Notes under the pieces: generated by a model | Told to the model about the DNA's origin: nothing | Database searches by the model: none | Seen by the model: the letters and a program-made list of their open reading frames with translations, nothing else | Shown here: positions 1-7,680 of the stretch, in pieces | Numbering within the stretch: the stretch's first letter is position 1 | Layout: every line of letters starts with the position of its first letter | Translations under genes and position numbers: made by a program | Source of the DNA: JBBSHJ01 sp038253135 | GTDB taxonomy: Bacteria > Actinomycetota > Actinomycetes > Mycobacteriales > QHCD01 | Direction of reading: 5' to 3' | DNA: 42,533 nt | Assembly: GCA_038253135.1 (NCBI GenBank) | Contig: JBBSHJ010000017.1 | Location: 1 to 42,533, forward strand

Positions 1-32
1 ACACCGCGGCGAAATGGTTCGGTCTGCTATGA
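1..32 (+). CDS. trpB: Tryptophan synthase beta chain, 3' end only
   Basis: The first bases read in frame as TAAKWFGLL followed by TGA (30-32). This looks like the usual C-terminus of TrpB, which makes tryptophan from indole and serine in complex with TrpA. The assignment rests on the tail and on trpA lying directly downstream. The rest of the gene lies outside the window. The same tail is repeated twice more downstream as part of a 68-bp tandem repeat, so this copy could itself be a repeat unit and the authentic trpB end could lie further left. Confidence 0.65.
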   Translation, partial: TAAKWFGLL

Positions 33-100
33 GCGTGGCTCGGATCGCCGCGATGATCGGCGACATGGACACCGCGGCGAAATGGTTCGGTCTGCTATGA
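29..100 (+). other. Junction mini-ORF 1 (23 codons) made by the tandem repeat
   Basis: ATG at 29 overlaps the TGA at 30-32 as ATGA and opens a 23-residue frame ending at TGA 98-100. The peptide is a chimera: the first seven residues equal the TrpA N-terminus (MSVARIA) and the last eleven equal the TrpB tail (MDTAAKWFGLL). If trpA is translated by re-initiation after trpB, ribosomes would pass through this frame first. Whether the peptide is stable or has any role cannot be seen. It is most simply a by-product of the duplication. Confidence 0.4.
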
Positions 101-168
101 GCGTGGCTCGGATCGCCGCGATGATCGGCGACATGGACACCGCGGCGAAATGGTTCGGTCTGCTATGA
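97..168 (+). other. Junction mini-ORF 2 (23 codons), identical to mini-ORF 1
   Basis: This is the second copy of the chimeric 23-residue frame, from ATG 97 to TGA 166-168. It starts inside the stop of mini-ORF 1 (ATGA at 97-100), and its own stop overlaps the trpA ATG at 165 (ATGA at 165-168). The spacing fits stepwise translational coupling from trpB to trpA. Expression is inferred, not shown. Confidence 0.4.
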
Positions 169-989
169 GCGTGGCTCGGATCGCTGGCTCCGGTACGTCG
201 CCGCTGGCCGCGGTCTTCGCCCGCAGCAACGAGGAGGGCCGGGGCGCGCTGGTCGGTTACCTGCCGGCCGGCTTCCCCACCGTCACCGCCGGCATCGACG
301 CGATGCTGGCCATGGCCGACGGCGGCTGCGACCTCATCGAGGTCGGCGTTCCCTACACCGATCCGGTCATCGACGGTCCCACCATTCAGGCGGCGGCGCA
401 CCGAGCATTGCGGGCCGGAGTGCGTACCGCGGATGTGCTCCATACGGTCGAGGCGCTGTCCGCACACGGCGTACCGGCGGTCGTCATGACCTACTGGAAC
501 CCGATCGTCCGGTACGGCGTCGACCGCTTCGCCGGCGACCTGGTCGCGGCCGGCGGCGCCGGCATCATCACGCCCGACCTGATCCCCGACGAGGCGGCCG
601 AGTGGATCGCCGCAAGCGACGCGCACGGCCTCGACCGGATCTTCCTCATCGCGCCGAGCTCGTCCGACGCGCGGATCGCTGCCACCGCGGCCGCGTGCCG
701 CGGATTCCTCTACGCCACCTCGGTCATGGGAGTGACCGGCGCAAGGGACCGGACCAGCGACCTCGCACCGGCCCTGGTGGCCAAGGCGCGGGCCCACACC
801 GGCCTGCCGATCGGTGTCGGGCTCGGCGTCAAGGACGCCGACCAGGCGGCCGCGGTCGCGTCGTACGCCGACGCCGTGATCGTCGGGTCAGCCTTCTGTC
901 AAAGGATTCTCGACGCGCCGGACGATCACGCCGGAGTCGCGGCCGCCGGACAGCTCGCCGGTGAGCTGGCCCGCGGAGTACGTCGCTAG
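165..989 (+). CDS. trpA: Tryptophan synthase alpha chain
   Basis: TrpA cleaves indole-3-glycerol phosphate to indole and glyceraldehyde-3-phosphate, and indole is channelled to TrpB. The product is 274 residues, near the usual 260-275. The catalytic pair is visible as Glu59 in LIEVGVP and Asp70 in DPVIDGPTIQ, matching E. coli Glu49 and Asp60. The phosphate-binding loop region SVMGVTGARD is also present. I chose ATG 165 because it overlaps the preceding stop as ATGA. An in-frame ATG at 150 would add five residues encoded by the repeat. The start codon lies inside the 68-bp repeat, so its translation probably depends on re-initiation from the upstream frames. Confidence 0.96.
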   Translation: MSVARIAGSGTSPLAAVFARSNEEGRGALVGYLPAGFPTVTAGIDAMLAMADGGCDLIEVGVPYTDPVIDGPTIQAAAHRALRAGVRTADVLHTVEALSAHGVPAVVMTYWNPIVRYGVDRFAGDLVAAGGAGIITPDLIPDEAAEWIAASDAHGLDRIFLIAPSSSDARIAATAAACRGFLYATSVMGVTGARDRTSDLAPALVAKARAHTGLPIGVGLGVKDADQAAAVASYADAVIVGSAFCQRILDAPDDHAGVAAAGQLAGELARGVRR

Positions 990-1072
990 GTCAGCCGCGC
1001 CGCTACCGTCTCCCGTTCGTAACAAAGCGGCTGTATCGTCTGCTGACCGGTGGCTGGCATATATGGTGAGCC

Positions 1073-1092
1073 ACGTCCGGGATGCCGGACGT
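1073..1092. terminator. Perfect 8-bp inverted repeat, possible terminator or operator
   Basis: ACGTCCGG at 1073-1080 and CCGGACGT at 1085-1092 flank a 4-base loop. It lies in the 183-bp gap between trpA and the peptide transporter operon. No T-tract follows, so it could equally be an operator in the leader of the transporter operon, whose first start codon is 81 bp downstream. Confidence 0.4.
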
Positions 1093-1172
1093 TGATACAG
1101 CACCTCGCCTGTGGGGACGCCTGCGGCGGCGTGCATCGCACCCCGGCGTCGTGGCGGTCTGGAGGTCGATAA

Positions 1173-2147
1173 GTGGGCAAGTTCCTGCTGCGACGGTTCG
1201 TCAACTACCTGATCCTCGTGATCCTGGCCGCGTCAATGACCTACATCCTCGCCGGCGAGGCGCTCAACCCGCGGGCCCAGTTCCAGGCCAAGACGCCACC
1301 TCCGCCCAAGGCTTCGGTGGACGCGAGCCTCAAGACGATCAACGCCAACCCCGACACACCGATCCTGGTCCGCTACAAGCGCTGGGTCGGCGGCCTGCTG
1401 CACGGGGATTTCGGCAAGGAGATCAACGGCGGATCCGTCGGCGCCGACATGAAGCGGCGCATCCTGGTCAGCACCCGATTGCTGCTCATCGCCACGGTTC
1501 TCGGCTCGGGACTCGGCATCCTCATCGGGGCCTACAGCGCGATCAAGCAATACAAGTTCAGCGACCGCGTGATCACCCTGACGTCCTTCGTCCTGCTCTC
1601 GCTGCCCTTGATCCCGCTCGCGATCGGGCTCAAGTTGCTCGCCGTGAAGGTCAACGGCTGGGTCGGCCATCGCGTGTTGGAATACACCGGGGAGTACGCG
1701 CCCGACTCGCACGGCTGGGGCCGGTTCACGAGCCGGTTGCAGCACCTGATCCTGCCGACACTCACCCTGGTGCTCGGGCAGGTCGCGTTCTACAGCCGCT
1801 ACCAGCGGGCCACCATGCTCGACGTGATGGGCAACGACTTCCTCCGCACCGCGCAGGCCAAGGGACTGCGCCGCCGCAAGGCCCTGATGAAACACGGGCT
1901 GCGCACGGCGGTGCTGCCGCTCGTCGTCCTGATCGTCTACAACGTCAGCCTGCTCTTCACCGGCGCGATCTTCACCGAGACCATCTTCGCCTGGCACGGG
2001 ATGGGTGAGTGGTCGGTCAACTCGATCCAGCAGTCCGACGTCAACGTGGTCGCTGCTATCGGCATCTTCACCTCGTGCCTGATCCTGATCGCCGGCATGC
2101 TCTCCGACATCGTTTATGTCTCGCTCGATCCTCGGGTGCGAGTGTGA
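1173..2147 (+). CDS. Peptide/nickel ABC transporter permease (DppB/OppB type)
   Basis: This is an inner-membrane permease of a binding-protein-dependent importer for peptides or similar solutes, and the first gene of the operon. It has 324 residues. It shows an N-terminal signal-anchor segment (about 8-27), an extended extracytoplasmic loop, and then five more hydrophobic segments typical of the BPD_transp_1 fold. The EAA coupling motif is recognisable as FLRTAQAKGLRRRKA. The GTG start at 1173 is chosen because GGAGG at 1161-1165 sits seven bases upstream. The next permease begins 10 bp after its stop. The substrate cannot be told from sequence. Confidence 0.93.
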   Translation: MGKFLLRRFVNYLILVILAASMTYILAGEALNPRAQFQAKTPPPPKASVDASLKTINANPDTPILVRYKRWVGGLLHGDFGKEINGGSVGADMKRRILVSTRLLLIATVLGSGLGILIGAYSAIKQYKFSDRVITLTSFVLLSLPLIPLAIGLKLLAVKVNGWVGHRVLEYTGEYAPDSHGWGRFTSRLQHLILPTLTLVLGQVAFYSRYQRATMLDVMGNDFLRTAQAKGLRRRKALMKHGLRTAVLPLVVLIVYNVSLLFTGAIFTETIFAWHGMGEWSVNSIQQSDVNVVAAIGIFTSCLILIAGMLSDIVYVSLDPRVRV

Positions 2148-2157
2148 GGGGCAGGCC

Positions 2158-3180
2158 GTGACCCAGCCGAGTGAGAACCTCGTCATCGACGCGGAGGTCG
2201 AGAGCAACGACGGCGGATATCGGCAAGCTCCGGACGAGGGCGCGAGGCGATCGAGGTCGCGTGGCCGGCTGATCTTCCGGCGGTTCCTGCGCAACCGGCT
2301 GGCCGTCGTCGCGCTGATCCTGTTCATCGCGATGTTCGCGTGGTCCTTCATCGGGCCGCATTTCAACGCGACCTTCAAGGGCGACGCGCATTGCACCCCG
2401 GCCGTAACTCCGGGATTGCCGGGTTACGACCACACCTGCATGTGGGACTACAAGCAGAACGATTTCTCGTCATTCTCCGACGGACCGTCCAGCAAGCACT
2501 ATTTCGGTACGACGCAGTCGGGGCAGGATGTCTACGCGCAGTTGCTGCGCGGCATGCAGAAGTCGATGGTCATCGGCCTGCTGGCCGCGGTCATGACCAC
2601 GGCGATCGCGTCGGTCGTCGGCTCGGCCGCGGCCTATTTCGGCGGGTTCGTCGACCGCATTCTGATGTGGTTCGTCGACATGCTGCTCGTCGTCCCCGGC
2701 TTCCTCATCATCGCCATTTTGTCGCCACTCTTCCAGGGCTCGACCTGGCTGCTGCTCGTCGTCCTGATCGCGATCTTTGCCTGGATGGTGACTGCCCGAG
2801 CGATCAGGTCGCAGACGCTCTCGCTTCGAGAACGGGAGTATGTCAGCGCCGCGCGCTACATGGGCGTGCGTCCGGCGCGGATCATCGCCCGCCACGTGCT
2901 CCCGAACATCGCGTCGTACCTCATCGTGGACGTCACGCTCAATGTCGGCGGCGCGATCATCACCGAGGTCAGCCTGTCGTATTTCGGATTCGGCATCCAG
3001 TCGCCCGACGTCTCGCTGGGCACGCTGCTGCAGGCCGGCCAGGACAAGGCAACGACGGCGTGGTGGCTGTTCGCATTCTGTGGCGGCGCGCTCACACTGA
3101 TCGTGCTGTGCGTCAATTTCGTCGGTGACGGCTTGCGCGACGCGTTCGATCCCGGATCCGCGACGAGCCGCGCCCGCTGA
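2158..3180 (+). CDS. Peptide/nickel ABC transporter permease (DppC/OppC type)
   Basis: This is the second permease, the partner of the 1173-2147 product. It has 340 residues from GTG 2158, which follows a purine-rich AGGGGCAG site; an upstream in-frame ATG at 2116 lies inside the previous gene and is less likely. The charged N-terminal tail RSRSRGRLIFRRFLRNR precedes the first membrane helix, as in the OppC_N domain. A long periplasmic-side segment and a five-helix transport domain follow. The EAA loop reads YVSAARYMGVRPARII. It is cotranscribed with the upstream permease and the downstream ATPase, which starts 48 bp later. Confidence 0.93.
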   Translation: MTQPSENLVIDAEVESNDGGYRQAPDEGARRSRSRGRLIFRRFLRNRLAVVALILFIAMFAWSFIGPHFNATFKGDAHCTPAVTPGLPGYDHTCMWDYKQNDFSSFSDGPSSKHYFGTTQSGQDVYAQLLRGMQKSMVIGLLAAVMTTAIASVVGSAAAYFGGFVDRILMWFVDMLLVVPGFLIIAILSPLFQGSTWLLLVVLIAIFAWMVTARAIRSQTLSLREREYVSAARYMGVRPARIIARHVLPNIASYLIVDVTLNVGGAIITEVSLSYFGFGIQSPDVSLGTLLQAGQDKATTAWWLFAFCGGALTLIVLCVNFVGDGLRDAFDPGSATSRAR

Positions 3181-3228
3181 TCTCGGTGCTGACCGAGTGC
3201 TGCGCAGACCCAGCCCGAGAGGACGGCA

Positions 3229-5337
3229 ATGACGATCGCTGACGACCGCGCCGGTGTTGTGCGCCCCGACGCCGACCGGGAGACCGTTCTTGAGGTCTCC
3301 CACCTCGAGGTGACCTTTCCCAGCGAGGGCGGCCGGGTCAACGCCGTCCGGGACGTCAGCTATGCCGTGCGCTCCGGCGAGGTGCTGGGAATCGTCGGCG
3401 AGTCTGGTTCGGGCAAGTCGGTGTCCTCGCTCGCGGTGATGGGGTTGTTGCCCGTGTCGGCCCGGATCTCCGGATCGGTGCAGCTTCGGGGCCGGGAGCT
3501 GCTCGGTCTCGGCGACAAGGCGATGTCACGGATCCGCGGCAAGAGCATCGGCATGGTGTTCCAGGATCCGCTGTCCGCGCTGACTCCCGTGTATTCGATC
3601 GGTGCGCAGATCGCCGAGGCCGTCCTCACCCACCGCAAGGTGTCCAAGGACGACGCCCACAAGCGGGCGATCGAGCTGCTCGATCTCGTCGGAATCCCCA
3701 ACGCCGCGCAGCGGGCAAAGGCATTCCCGCACGAGTTCAGCGGCGGTATGCGGCAGCGCGCGGTGATTGCCATCGCCATCGCCAACGACCCCGATCTGAT
3801 CATCGCCGACGAGCCGACGACAGCACTCGACGTGACCATCCAGGCCCAGGTGCTCGAGGTCCTGCGGACCGCGCAGGAGGTGACGGGCGCCGCGATCATC
3901 ATGATCACCCACGATCTCGGCGTCGTGGCCGGGCTCGCCGATCGGGTGCAGGTGATGTACGCCGGCCGCATCGTCGAGTCGGCGCCGGTCAACGAGATCT
4001 ACTACCGGCCGCGAATGCCCTACACCATGGGTCTGCTCGGTTCGATCCCTCGGCTCGACGACAAGGACCGCGCGGCGCTCACGCCGATCGAGGGCAACCC
4101 GCCCTCCCTGCTCCGGCTACCTCCGGGCTGCCCCTTCGCGCCCAGATGCCCGATCGCCTTCGATCGCTGCACCGAGGTGGAACCGGCCCTGCTGCCGGTC
4201 GGAGGCGAGCACCACACGTCGGCCTGCCACCTCGCCGCGCAGATCGAATCGGAGAATCTGGCCGTCACCGACGTCTTTCCCGAGCCGGAGATACCCGAGA
4301 ATCCCGAGGTGCGCATCCCCCGCGAGCGGCGCGACGAGGTGCTCCGGCTTGAGGGCCTGGTGAAGGAATTCCCTCTGATGAAGGGCCACGTCTTCAAGCA
4401 CCGGGTCGGCACCGTGCACGCCGTGGACCGCATTGACATCGACATGCGGTCCGGCGAAACGGTCGCCCTCGTCGGCGAGTCCGGGTGCGGCAAGACGACC
4501 ACGCTGCTGCAGATCCTCGATCTCGCGAAGCCCCAGCAGGGGAGGATCGTCGTCCTCGGCAAGGACACGGCGGGAATGTCGAAGGCGGAGAGACGGTCCC
4601 TGCGTCGCGACCTGCAGATCGTCTTCCAGGACCCGATGGCCTCGCTGGATCCCCGGATGCCGGTCGGCGACATCCTGGCCGAGCCGCTCAGCGCGCAAGG
4701 CATCAGCGGGGGCAGGGCCCGCGAGAAGATCAGCGAGCTGCTCGCGCTCGTCGGGCTCGAGCCCTCCCACGCCGACCGGTACCCAACCGAATTCTCCGGT
4801 GGCCAACGCCAGCGGATCGGCATCGCCCGCGCACTCGCGCTCGAGCCCAAGCTCCTCGTGCTCGACGAGCCGGTCTCGGCGTTGGACGTCTCCATCCAGG
4901 CCGGGGTGATCAACCTCCTGCAGGAGCTCAAGGGCCGGCTCGGGCTGTCCTACCTGTTCGTGGCGCACGATCTCTCGGTCGTCCGGCACGTCGCCGACCG
5001 CATCGTGGTGATGTATCTCGGTCGGGTGTGCGAGACCGGCACAGTCAACGAGGTCTTCGATCAGCCCTACCATCCCTATACCCAGGCCCTGATGTCGGCG
5101 ATTCCCTTGCCCGATCCCGATCGGGAGCACAGCCGGCGGCGCATCATTCTCGAAGGCGACCTGCCCAGCCCGGCGGACCCGCCCTCGGGATGCCGGTTCC
5201 GCACCCGCTGCCCCCGACGGGTCGGCCTGACTCCGGCGGAACAGGAGAAGTGCTCCGCCGAGGAACCGCAGCTGCTGGAGGTCGGCGACGACCACGCCAG
5301 CGCCTGTCATTACAACAGCGCGGCGAGCATGGTGTGA
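3229..5337 (+). CDS. Fused double ATPase of the peptide ABC transporter (OppD-OppF type)
   Basis: One 702-residue polypeptide carries both nucleotide-binding domains that drive the two permeases. Domain 1 (about 20-330) has Walker A GESGSGKS (57-64), Q-loop VFQDPLSAL, signature FSGGMRQR, Walker B LIIADEP and switch ITHD. Domain 2 (about 350-700) has GESGCGKT (416-423), VFQDPMASLDP, FSGGQRQR, LLVLDEP and VAHD. Each domain ends in an oligo_HPY cysteine-containing tail (GCPFAPRCP and GCRFRTRCP), typical of peptide importers. All catalytic motifs are intact, so both sites should be active. Fused DppD-DppF ATPases are common in actinobacteria and proteobacteria. ATG 3229 follows GAGAGGACGGCA. Confidence 0.94.
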   Translation: MTIADDRAGVVRPDADRETVLEVSHLEVTFPSEGGRVNAVRDVSYAVRSGEVLGIVGESGSGKSVSSLAVMGLLPVSARISGSVQLRGRELLGLGDKAMSRIRGKSIGMVFQDPLSALTPVYSIGAQIAEAVLTHRKVSKDDAHKRAIELLDLVGIPNAAQRAKAFPHEFSGGMRQRAVIAIAIANDPDLIIADEPTTALDVTIQAQVLEVLRTAQEVTGAAIIMITHDLGVVAGLADRVQVMYAGRIVESAPVNEIYYRPRMPYTMGLLGSIPRLDDKDRAALTPIEGNPPSLLRLPPGCPFAPRCPIAFDRCTEVEPALLPVGGEHHTSACHLAAQIESENLAVTDVFPEPEIPENPEVRIPRERRDEVLRLEGLVKEFPLMKGHVFKHRVGTVHAVDRIDIDMRSGETVALVGESGCGKTTTLLQILDLAKPQQGRIVVLGKDTAGMSKAERRSLRRDLQIVFQDPMASLDPRMPVGDILAEPLSAQGISGGRAREKISELLALVGLEPSHADRYPTEFSGGQRQRIGIARALALEPKLLVLDEPVSALDVSIQAGVINLLQELKGRLGLSYLFVAHDLSVVRHVADRIVVMYLGRVCETGTVNEVFDQPYHPYTQALMSAIPLPDPDREHSRRRIILEGDLPSPADPPSGCRFRTRCPRRVGLTPAEQEKCSAEEPQLLEVGDDHASACHYNSAASMV

Positions 5338-5431
5338 GCCGATTCCCGACGCGGCGTCGTGAGCGACGTGTCCCCGGCAACAGAAAGGAGCGGACGTAAC
5401 AGTTGCGTCACCGTCCGGGGTCGGCCGCAAA

Positions 5432-5450
5432 TCGGGTCGCCGCGACCCGA
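5432..5450. terminator. Hairpin downstream of the ATPase gene
   Basis: TCGGGTCG (5432-5439) and CGACCCGA (5443-5450) form a perfect 8-bp stem with a 3-base loop. A second stem follows at 5454-5477. There is no T-tract. Lying 95 bp after the ATPase stop and 152 bp before the binding-protein start, it may reduce read-through or shield the mRNA 3' end. The rest of the 264-bp gap shows nothing else clear. Confidence 0.45.
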
Positions 5451-5453
5451 ACA

Positions 5454-5477
5454 GGTCCGCAGGAATTCCGGCGGACC
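5454..5477. terminator. Second hairpin in the ATPase-binding protein gap
   Basis: GGTCCGC (5454-5460) pairs with GCGGACC (5471-5477) around a 10-base loop. It follows the first hairpin by three bases. Tandem stems fit an attenuating or terminating element between genes of the transporter operon, which may explain unequal expression of the binding protein. This is inference from structure only. Confidence 0.35.
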
Positions 5478-5601
5478 GACTTGATCGTTAGCAAGCCGTG
5501 ACCTGATGCCGCGCTGTGCGGTGATTTCAGGCCCGTATGGTCCCGTAAGTGGCGCGGACTCTGCGCGTCATCTCGTTTGAATCATGCACTCGGAGGAACT
5601 A

Positions 5602-7437
5602 GTGGGCACATCTCGACGCGTAGTCGCGCTGGCCGTTCCGGTCGTTGCGATATCGCTCATCGCAACCGCCTGCGGCGGTAACAGCAAGGACAAGGGATCG
5701 AGCGGATCGAGCGGATCGAGCGGATCGAGCGGCAACACCGGGAACAGCAGCAAGTCGGCCTCGCCCAGCGCCTCGAAGCCGGCACCAGGCTCGAGTGCCG
5801 GATCGAAGAAGGCGTCGGGCTCCAGTGCGAAGAGCCCTGGCGGCGGCTCGTCGCCGGCGGCCGCATCGACCAAGACGGTCGACATCAACGCCACGCCGTA
5901 CGCCCAGGTCAAGGACGGGGGCCAGTGGAGCACCGCCATCGACCAGTTCTCGACGCAGTGGAACTACTTCCAGCTCAACGGCGCCGAGGCCTCGACCACC
6001 TCGGTCGAGGGCCCGCTGATGCCCGAGGCCTTCAAGATCACCGCCGAAGGCACCTTCGTTCCGGACACCAACTACTTGTTGTCCGCGACGGAGTCGACGG
6101 TCGCCGGCAAGCAGACGGTGAAGTACGAGTTGAACCCGAGGGCCAAGTGGTCCGACGGCAGTGCGATCACGTGGAAGGACTACGCGGCGCTCGCCACCGC
6201 GCTCAGCGGCAAGAACACCGCATACCAGGCCGGCACGACCACCGGCTACGACCAGATCTCTTCGGTCAAGCAGGGCAAGAGCCAGTTCGAGGCCGTCGTG
6301 ACCTTCTCGTCGCCCTTCGGCGAGTGGAAGAGCCTGTTCGGCATCCTCTACCCGGCCAAGATCATCGGCACGCCCAAGGGCTTCAACGCCGGCTACCTCA
6401 ACAAGATCCCGCTCACCGCCGGGCCGTTCAAGCTCGGCAAGATGGACAAGAGCGCCCAGGTCGTCACCGACGTCCGTGACCCGAAGTGGTGGGGGCAAAA
6501 GCCCAAGCTCGACACGATCAACTTCCGGGTGCTGACCGCGGAGGCCGCGCCCGGCGCCTTCGCCAGCGGCGAGATCCAGGATCTCGGGATCGGCCCCGAC
6601 CCGAACGCGTACGCACAGGCCAAGAGGGTCAAGGGTGCGGACATCCACGTCACCACGGGCCCGAACTTCCGGCTGGTGAACTTCAACGGTCGCCCCGGCG
6701 GGATCCTGGGTGATGTGAAGGTCCGCCAGGCGGTCACCCTGGGGCTGAACCGCGACCAGATCGCAACCTCCGACCTCAAGGGACTGCCCTACCCGGCGGC
6801 ACGGCTGAACAACCACTTCTACATTCCGGGCCAGAAGGGCTTCCAGGACAACGCGGGCAACCTCGGGAAATACGACCCGGCGGGCGCGATGAAGCTGCTG
6901 GAGTCGGATGGCTGGAAGAAGGACGGCCAGTACTACAAGAAGAACGGCAAGGAGCTCGACCTGTCGCTGGTCATTCCGGCTGGCACCCCGGTCTCGCAGA
7001 ACGAGGCCCAGCTGATCACGCCGATGCTGGCGGCGATCGGTATCAAGATCAAGCTCGTCACCGCGCCGTCGAACGACTTCTTCGACAAATACATCCAGCC
7101 GGGCAAGTATGACCTGACGGTCTATTCCTGGCTCGGCGGCGCCGCTTCGATCAGCGGCAACGCGCCGCTCTTCCTGTCGCCGGCGAAGTCCGGGCAGAAC
7201 TACTCCGGCTTCGGCACACCGCAGATCGACGCGGCGCTGAAGAAGGCACTCGGCGAGGTCGACCCGGCCAAGGCGATCGTCGATGCCAACGCGGCCGACA
7301 AGCTGGTCTTCCAGGCGATGCCGATGCTGACGCTCTACCAGCGGCCGGCGATCTCGGCCACCCGCAACGGGCTGGTCAACTACGGCTCGACCGCGTTCCA
7401 GACGACCGATTGGACGATGATCGGATACAAGAAGTAA
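5602..7437 (+). CDS. Peptide-binding lipoprotein (SBP_bac_5 family)
   Basis: This is the extracytoplasmic solute receptor of the ABC transporter encoded just upstream. It has 611 residues from GTG 5602, preferred over ATG 5584 because GGAGG (5592-5596) precedes it. It begins with a signal peptide and lipobox ending LIATAC, so the cysteine should be lipidated by Lgt, whose gene lies downstream. A low-complexity Ser/Gly/Lys/Pro linker of about 70 residues follows and includes four exact 9-bp repeats encoding GSS. The body carries family-5 features: YELNPRAKWSDGSAITWKDY, then GGILGDVKVRQAVTLGLNRD. The C-terminus is intact, unlike the damaged paralog that follows. Confidence 0.93.
   Translation: MGTSRRVVALAVPVVAISLIATACGGNSKDKGSSGSSGSSGSSGNTGNSSKSASPSASKPAPGSSAGSKKASGSSAKSPGGGSSPAAASTKTVDINATPYAQVKDGGQWSTAIDQFSTQWNYFQLNGAEASTTSVEGPLMPEAFKITAEGTFVPDTNYLLSATESTVAGKQTVKYELNPRAKWSDGSAITWKDYAALATALSGKNTAYQAGTTTGYDQISSVKQGKSQFEAVVTFSSPFGEWKSLFGILYPAKIIGTPKGFNAGYLNKIPLTAGPFKLGKMDKSAQVVTDVRDPKWWGQKPKLDTINFRVLTAEAAPGAFASGEIQDLGIGPDPNAYAQAKRVKGADIHVTTGPNFRLVNFNGRPGGILGDVKVRQAVTLGLNRDQIATSDLKGLPYPAARLNNHFYIPGQKGFQDNAGNLGKYDPAGAMKLLESDGWKKDGQYYKKNGKELDLSLVIPAGTPVSQNEAQLITPMLAAIGIKIKLVTAPSNDFFDKYIQPGKYDLTVYSWLGGAASISGNAPLFLSPAKSGQNYSGFGTPQIDAALKKALGEVDPAKAIVDANAADKLVFQAMPMLTLYQRPAISATRNGLVNYGSTAFQTTDWTMIGYKK
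5695..5730. repeat. Four tandem 9-bp repeats in the lipoprotein linker
   Basis: The unit GGATCGAGC occurs four times without change (5695-5703, 5704-5712, 5713-5721, 5722-5730) and encodes Gly-Ser-Ser four times just after the lipidated cysteine. Copy number could change by slippage without breaking the frame, which would alter linker length between membrane anchor and binding domain. Confidence 0.9.
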
Positions 7438-7482
7438 GCCGGCAGTAAGGTGGCCGTTTTCAACACGGCCGAGCAGCCCACC

Positions 7483-7526
7483 CCGGACGCGGGTGCGATC
7501 GGACCTCCGGTCGCGCCCGCGTTCGG
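7483..7526. terminator. Long hairpin after the binding-protein gene
   Basis: A 16-pair stem is formed by 7483-7498 and 7511-7526 with a 12-base loop and two G-T wobbles. It is preceded by a smaller 6-bp stem (7452-7457 with 7465-7470). It lies 46 bp after the binding-protein stop. No T-run follows, as is common for actinobacterial terminators. It probably ends the transporter operon. Confidence 0.6.
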
Positions 7527-7680
7527 TCATTGTGAGGCGGTGGGGAAGGACTAGGCATCCGCGACCGAATGGCCTAGGAGCGGTGAAACGACGGCCCCAT
7601 ATGGGATTTCCGCGGATCCTTTCAGCCGGATCGTTAGTGACCTGTGATTATCCGAACCCGGCCCCGCACCGTACGATCGA

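Larger units (their letters stand above)
1..184. repeat. 68-bp perfect tandem repeat across the trpB-trpA junction
   Basis: Three direct copies lie at 1-68, 69-136 and 137-184. The last one is cut after 48 bases, where the sequence runs on into trpA. The copies are identical as far as they extend. Each unit carries the TrpB-like tail (DTAAKWFGLL and stop) and the TrpA start (MSVARIA), so the unit duplicates the intergenic junction itself. Because 68 is not a multiple of three, each copy shifts frame relative to the previous one, and each TGA overlaps the next ATG as ATGA. More copies may exist left of the window. Confidence 0.95.
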
